A stretch of DNA of 64,000 bases from Silene conica (taxonomy: Eukaryota; Streptophyta; Magnoliopsida; Caryophyllales; Caryophyllaceae): the NCBI GenBank assembly GCA_029255685.2, contig CM055312.2, positions 78,560,369 to 78,624,368 of the forward strand, in the 5' to 3' direction. The stretch's first letter is position 1. Each line of letters starts with the position of its first letter. Below the pieces are notes generated by a model that searched no databases, was not told the origin of the DNA, and was given only the letters and a program-made list of their open reading frames with translations. The translations under genes were made by a program, and so were the position numbers. Positions 60,001 to 64,000 of the stretch are shown in pieces.

Positions 60001-62995
60001 AAACACAACAGCTATATTTTTTATAAAACATTTGGGAGGCCAAAGAGCGGTCTATGTTTGAAATATCTAAGATGTCAAAAGACTTTAAAATTCCATCAAG
60101 GAGAGCCGACATAACCATATTTATTTGCACTATCAACATTTTTAAAAGATTAGGAAATTTTCGAGAACGAAGACGTTAATAAGACTCAATAGCCTAGTGC
60201 TTCATATTATGTCACTAATGGTGTTGCGAATTATTAGTCCTGTAAAATGGTATGGGACCTTGTTAGCCAAAACAATGTTAACCCCACAACAATCAGACGA
60301 TGGAGTGCTTCTCCTAAGCAAAGCTCATCACTCCCTCACCAGCATGTCTGCAACACAGCAAATGTGATTTAGCAATATGTCAAGAGATGTCTGTCTGATA
60401 AGAGATTTTAAGGATGTCATCATTCCCCTAAAACCTCCAATGATGAATCCCAACAGCAAGACATCTCACAAATTCCCATGAGTCTAGGAAGACATTAAAA
60501 CCCATAGCCTGAATTCCAGAGCCTGGCTCATTCGCCAGAATGACCAGGTGAAGATTGCTCTAGCAGATCTGCGAGTTCCGAGAATCTACTTTTCAATAAT
60601 GAGAATTCAAAAATAAAAGGCATAGCTAGTCCAACAGATTTCGCAGATTAAACAGATACACAAGAGAAATAGCACCTTAATGAATTATGAAAGCAAAAAG
60701 ATGTATTTACAATCCGACAAATCTATGATCGGTTCACAGGAAGTACCTGGTTATAGAAAAGACTATAAAACAACACGACTGACAATTAATAGAGGGTTTC
60801 AAAAACGGTAAACTTACACTTAGGGAGCGCTTGGTTCATAAAAGGGAAAGGAAATGGAATTGGGAAAGGGAAACAAGGGTAATGGAAAGGGATTACCTCA
60901 AATATCCTCTAATGTTTGGTTGCAAATTATGAGGGGAAGGGAAACATCCTCAATCCTCATCACTACCCTCAAAAAAATTATCCACCATATACCCCACCCA
61001 CAACCACCACCCATGACACAACCCAACCTCTGCCACCCTCCACCACCACCAGTCAGGCCGCCACCGACCCACTTTACCGGCCACCGTCTCCCCCCGCACT
61101 GCTCTACTCCCATCGCACACTCATTAACCCCAAATTTTAACAACATACTACCAGTAGAAAAACCAACTACCACTCTCGAAACCTCCTCCTCCACCCTTAT
61201 ATACACCAGATCTGGTGTTTGTGGGGGTGAACGGGGAGGTTTCGAGAGGTGGTGGTGCTTTAAATTTGAGGTTTGTGGGTTGGGTGTGGTAGAAGGTTTG
61301 CGGGAATGCCGGCAGGGGGGAAGGGAAGGGCGGCAGGGGAACGTGCGTGGGAGACAGCACGGAAGACTGTAGTGGTGTCGGCAACGGTTGAGATGGTTGG
61401 TAGCGGTTGGTGATGGGTGCAAATGGTGGACGTTGTGAGTGTTGCAAGGGAATGAAATTTGATACCTTTGGCGGGGGTGGAGGAATCATTTCAGAGGGAT
61501 TATGGGTAATCCCATTCTTGAAAGTGAGGAAAGGGAATGAAAAAATAGTCGAAATCAACAGCAACAAAGGGAATTAAACCTTCTCATTCCATTTCCCTTT
61601 CCTTTAGATCCCAACCAAACAGTCCCTTAATGTGTACGACAACCACCATGTGGCTTTCCGACATTATGTTCCATTTTTTCAAAATTTTGAAGCTTAGATT
61701 GAACTTCATTGAGAATGACAATCTTTTCTTTAATATTTCGTGCAGCGTGGAAATTTTTAAGTTTAAGAGAGAGGGAAAACAACATGCAGGAGACTATATC
61801 TACGCATAGTACCCTTCTGTTATCACAGTGAGGTTGGAGCCCTTCCATTTATCATATATTTGAATACTATTATCAAATGAGACCATAAACAAACATGGTT
61901 GACCAGCCAAAACCAAAAGTCACTTGTTATATTTGATACTGTATTTACATATACATTTACATCACCTTTTTTTGGTATAGACGGAACATCTGATAGACAC
62001 CGGTTAACTTAAAGGATCTACATACAAAAGTAAAGCAAATATATCATCAGATGCTAGAAACGAATAGCTCAATGTGTACGTTGCGCTATGAATAGAAATA
62101 AAATCAAAGGATTAAACCGACAAGACAAACATTGAGCAATCAAAGTTTCAATTTTGGGAGTGTACTACTGAGGCTCAAAATAATGATGAAAAAAGTCAGT
62201 TAACGAGAAACCTATCTGAACTCGATGTTAAAACATTGACAATGTGAAATCAAAAGCCGATATGTGTTAAAACAAGCTTCAAATATAGCATTATGGAAAG
62301 GAACATATGTACCTGGTTTCTCTGTCACGTGGATCTCTGTCACGACTTTTTTCTCTGTATTCCCTCTCCCGACTCTTTTCCCTATGTTCTCTATCACGGC
62401 TTTTCTCCCTGTGTTCCACATCCCGACTCTTTTCCCTGTGTTCCTTGTCCCGGCTCTTTTCCCTGTGTTCCCTATCTCGAGTCTTCTCCTCGTCATCCCG
62501 ATGTCTGTCAATACGACTTCTACTGCGGCGATCACGGTCCTCTCTATCTCTGCCTTTCTCACTGTCCTTGTCACGGTGACGTTCTTTCCTTCCCGAATCA
62601 CGATCACGTTCCCGTTCTTTATCCCTCTCCTTGTCTTGGTCACGATCTCGCCCATTCCTGTCCTCTCTTTCTCTGTCTTTATCCCTATCCCTATGTTCTC
62701 TGCTGCTCTTGTGTTTCTCTCCATCTTTCTCACTCCTTTCTACTTCTCTAGATCGAGATCTACGTCTGGATGAACTTCTTTCCCTATGGCGGTCACGACC
62801 CCTAGCATCATCAACAGCCCTTGACCGCTTAGATTTTCTATCCAAATCATCCTCATCCTCATCCCTATGGCGAGAACTAAGTCTTCGTTCCTTCTCTGCA
62901 GATTTGACCGGTTCATCCCCACCATTAGTAGCTTCTTTGGTTATTTCAGGGTTTTCTACCGTCTTCTCCAAATACTCATACTCATCAAAATCCAT
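54060..62995 (-). CDS. RBM39: CC1/RBM39-like splicing factor (RS domain, 2 RRM, UHM)
   Basis: Thirteen coding exons on the minus strand: 62995-62313, 59647-59566, 59475-59419, 58952-58897, 57766-57541, 57069-56986, 56889-56815, 56470-56387, 55869-55805, 55574-55373, 55293-55205, 54316-54202, 54101-54060. They join in frame to 619 residues. Residues 1-245 are an RS/RE/RD-rich region, including about five tandem decapeptides of the type EHREKSRDRE. RRM1 spans about 248-322 (TVFAYQLPLRADERDIFEFF, RNP1 KGVGYIEF), RRM2 about 351-421 (KLYVGNL, KGFAFVQF). After an Ala/Pro/Gly linker, residues 540-606 form a U2AF-homology motif with the R-W-F signature at 594-596 (GRWFAGK). The family binds U2AF65/SF1-type ligand motifs and acts in 3' splice-site choice in the nucleus (family knowledge). 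Longer RS part than I recall for Arabidopsis. Confidence 0.95.
60823..61626. mobile_element. Tourist/Harbinger MITE in RBM39-like intron 1, TTA duplication
   Basis: Ends GGGAGCGCTTGGTTCATAAA and inverted GGGACTGTTTGGTTGGGATC, flanked by TTA on both sides (60820-60822, 61627-61629). 804 bp. Subterminal GGGAAAGGAAATGGAAT is mirrored by ATTCCATTTCCCTTTCC. The middle is C-rich on one strand, producing proline-rich open frames on both strands that are not genes. Sits in the 2.67-kb intron between the RS exon and exon 2. Confidence 0.88.
62340..62490 (-). repeat. 30-bp coding tandem repeat in the RS exon
   Basis: About five 30-bp units (plus-strand core TCCCTGTGTTCC and CGGCTCTTTTCCCTGTGTTC variants) encode decapeptides EHREKSRD plus two variable residues. 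Unit length keeps the frame, so copy number can vary without harm. Confidence 0.85.
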
Positions 62996-63990
62996 GTTGA
63001 TACCTCAAATCACTCCACTAACAATCAATTCACCTTGCACCTGAAAATGGTAACACATCAGTCAAGTGGAATATTCAGAAGTACTCAGCACAACAGGATA
63101 TATAGCTCAGCACATAATTTGACAATCAAATATTCGACGTAGAGCACCCAGAGAAGAACCTTGTTGACAGCGAATAAGCGCCAGACTGACTCTAACACTC
63201 CGTATTCAATATTAGCCTATATCAACAAACGCTCAGACACAGTCCGCGTCACGCATAAATCAAGTGTTGGTCAAAATATGAGTCTATTTGTTAGTGATTC
63301 GCACTCCCCGTCTCAATCATTTGTCAATGTAATATTCAGAAGTACTCGGCATGACAGTTAATGCTCTGCATATTAATTGACATCACATATTCCACCTAGA
63401 GTACACAGAGGAGAATCTTGACTACAACGAATAAGCGCCAGACGGACTCTAATACAAAGTACTCTATGTCAATATTAGACTGACTGTCTCCAAGCGTTTG
63501 AGTATTCAATGGTAGCCTATATCAACACGCAAACGCTCAGAGACGGTTCACTTCGGGCACAAATCAAGTGTTCGTCGAATCGTATCGATTTTGATTAAGT
63601 GGACAGAGAGTATCGTACAAAAACCTCGCCGACATCGAATAAGCGCACAACTGACTCTAAGATGAAGAACTCGATGGCAATCTATATCAACACGCAAAGG
63701 CGGCGCGACAGTAAGCATCGCGCACAAATCAAGTGGTCGTCGATAATATCCGTGTACATAAAAGCAACAACCAAGATGCTGAGAAACTTAAATGGAGTAC
63801 GAAAATGGAAAAGGAGAAGAGGAACACGAACGAGAGAGACGATGTTACCTCGATAGAACGATTAATTGTGCGGCGGAACTGAGAAAGTAGAAGAGGATGT
63901 ATGAACTGGGGTTATTTGGGAATTAGGGTTGGTCGATTTCAGGAATTAGAGGATAGGGGAGACTAGGAGTTATGGAGTAATGTGTATTTC
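62996..63990 (-). other. RBM39-like 5' UTR with leader intron
   Basis: A minus-strand acceptor TTTTCAG/GTGCAAGG (63041) and donor ATCGAG/GTAACA (63848-63849) define a probable leader intron of about 0.8 kb; exon one would be about 63849-63990 and the ATG exon has a 45-nt leader. The intron holds three diverged tandem units. Confidence 0.55.
63060..63750. repeat. Three diverged tandem units (~250 bp) in the leader intron
   Basis: Shared blocks recur in order: AATATTCAGAAGTACTC (63069 and 63332), GAATAAGCGCC/GAATAAGCGCA (three times), CTATATCAACA.ACGC (three times) and CACAAATCAAGTG or CATAAATCAAGTG (three times). Units start near 63065, 63328 and 63600; the last is partial. Confidence 0.75.
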
Positions 63991-64000
63991 ATATTAGAGG

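Noticed and set aside
60854-61567. Proline-rich and glycine-rich frames on both strands
   Set aside because: They overlap each other in opposite strands inside a TTA-flanked MITE within an intron; C-rich composition explains them.
62264-63044. Plus-strand frames opposite the RS exon (leucine/serine-rich)
   Set aside because: Antisense shadows of the RS/RE repeat codons; the minus strand has the splice-consistent gene.

Overview
The window is nuclear DNA of a flowering plant. The evidence is spliced genes with GT-AG introns, AT-rich intergenic DNA packed with plant transposon families (Helitron, PIF/Harbinger, hAT, CACTA, Stowaway, LTR/TRIM), long microsatellites and four recognisably plant proteins. 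The aquaporin closely resembles spinach PIP2 as I remember it, so Caryophyllales is my best guess, held loosely.

Layout. 1-17.4 kb is gene-poor. It holds a decayed HGSNAT-like acetyltransferase fragment (about 1.29-1.91 kb), several Helitron ends, a 207-bp purine/pyrimidine-alternating microsatellite, a 2.69-kb solo LTR with perfect target-site duplication, a hAT element inside a second LTR fragment, a PIF/Harbinger element with a broken transposase, a MITE family and a TRIM. Four genes follow: a PIP2 aquaporin (+, 17594-19703), the splicing factor SYF2 (-, 32730-36606), a giant ubiquitin-conjugating enzyme of the UBC23/UBE2O type (-, 40824-46918, with a 5'UTR exon near 47.8-47.9 kb) and a CC1/RBM39-like splicing factor (-, 54060-62995, with a 5'UTR exon near 63.9 kb). 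Between PIP2 and SYF2 lie about 13 kb of MITEs, a CACTA end and a fold-back. Between UBC23 and the RBM39-like gene sit a three-level nest of transposons (48051-51428) and a broken FAD-monooxygenase pseudogene (52435-52990).

I derived exon structures by matching splice sites and reading frame. All four coding models close in frame: 282, 305, 1122 and 619 residues. From memory the same four families occur in the same neighbourhood of Arabidopsis chromosome 2 (At2g16850, At2g16860, At2g16920, At2g16940), so the block looks like ancient conserved microsynteny swollen by transposons. Two of the four genes (SYF2, RBM39-like) are splicing factors; the others act in water transport and ubiquitination. 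They are independent transcription units, not an operon.

I found no new defence or biosynthetic system. The most unusual items are the nested transposons, a TTCAG-repeat-bearing Harbinger family, a row of small hairpins carrying ATAACC inside the solo LTR, apparent loss of an aquaporin intron and the very long alternating purine/pyrimidine tract.
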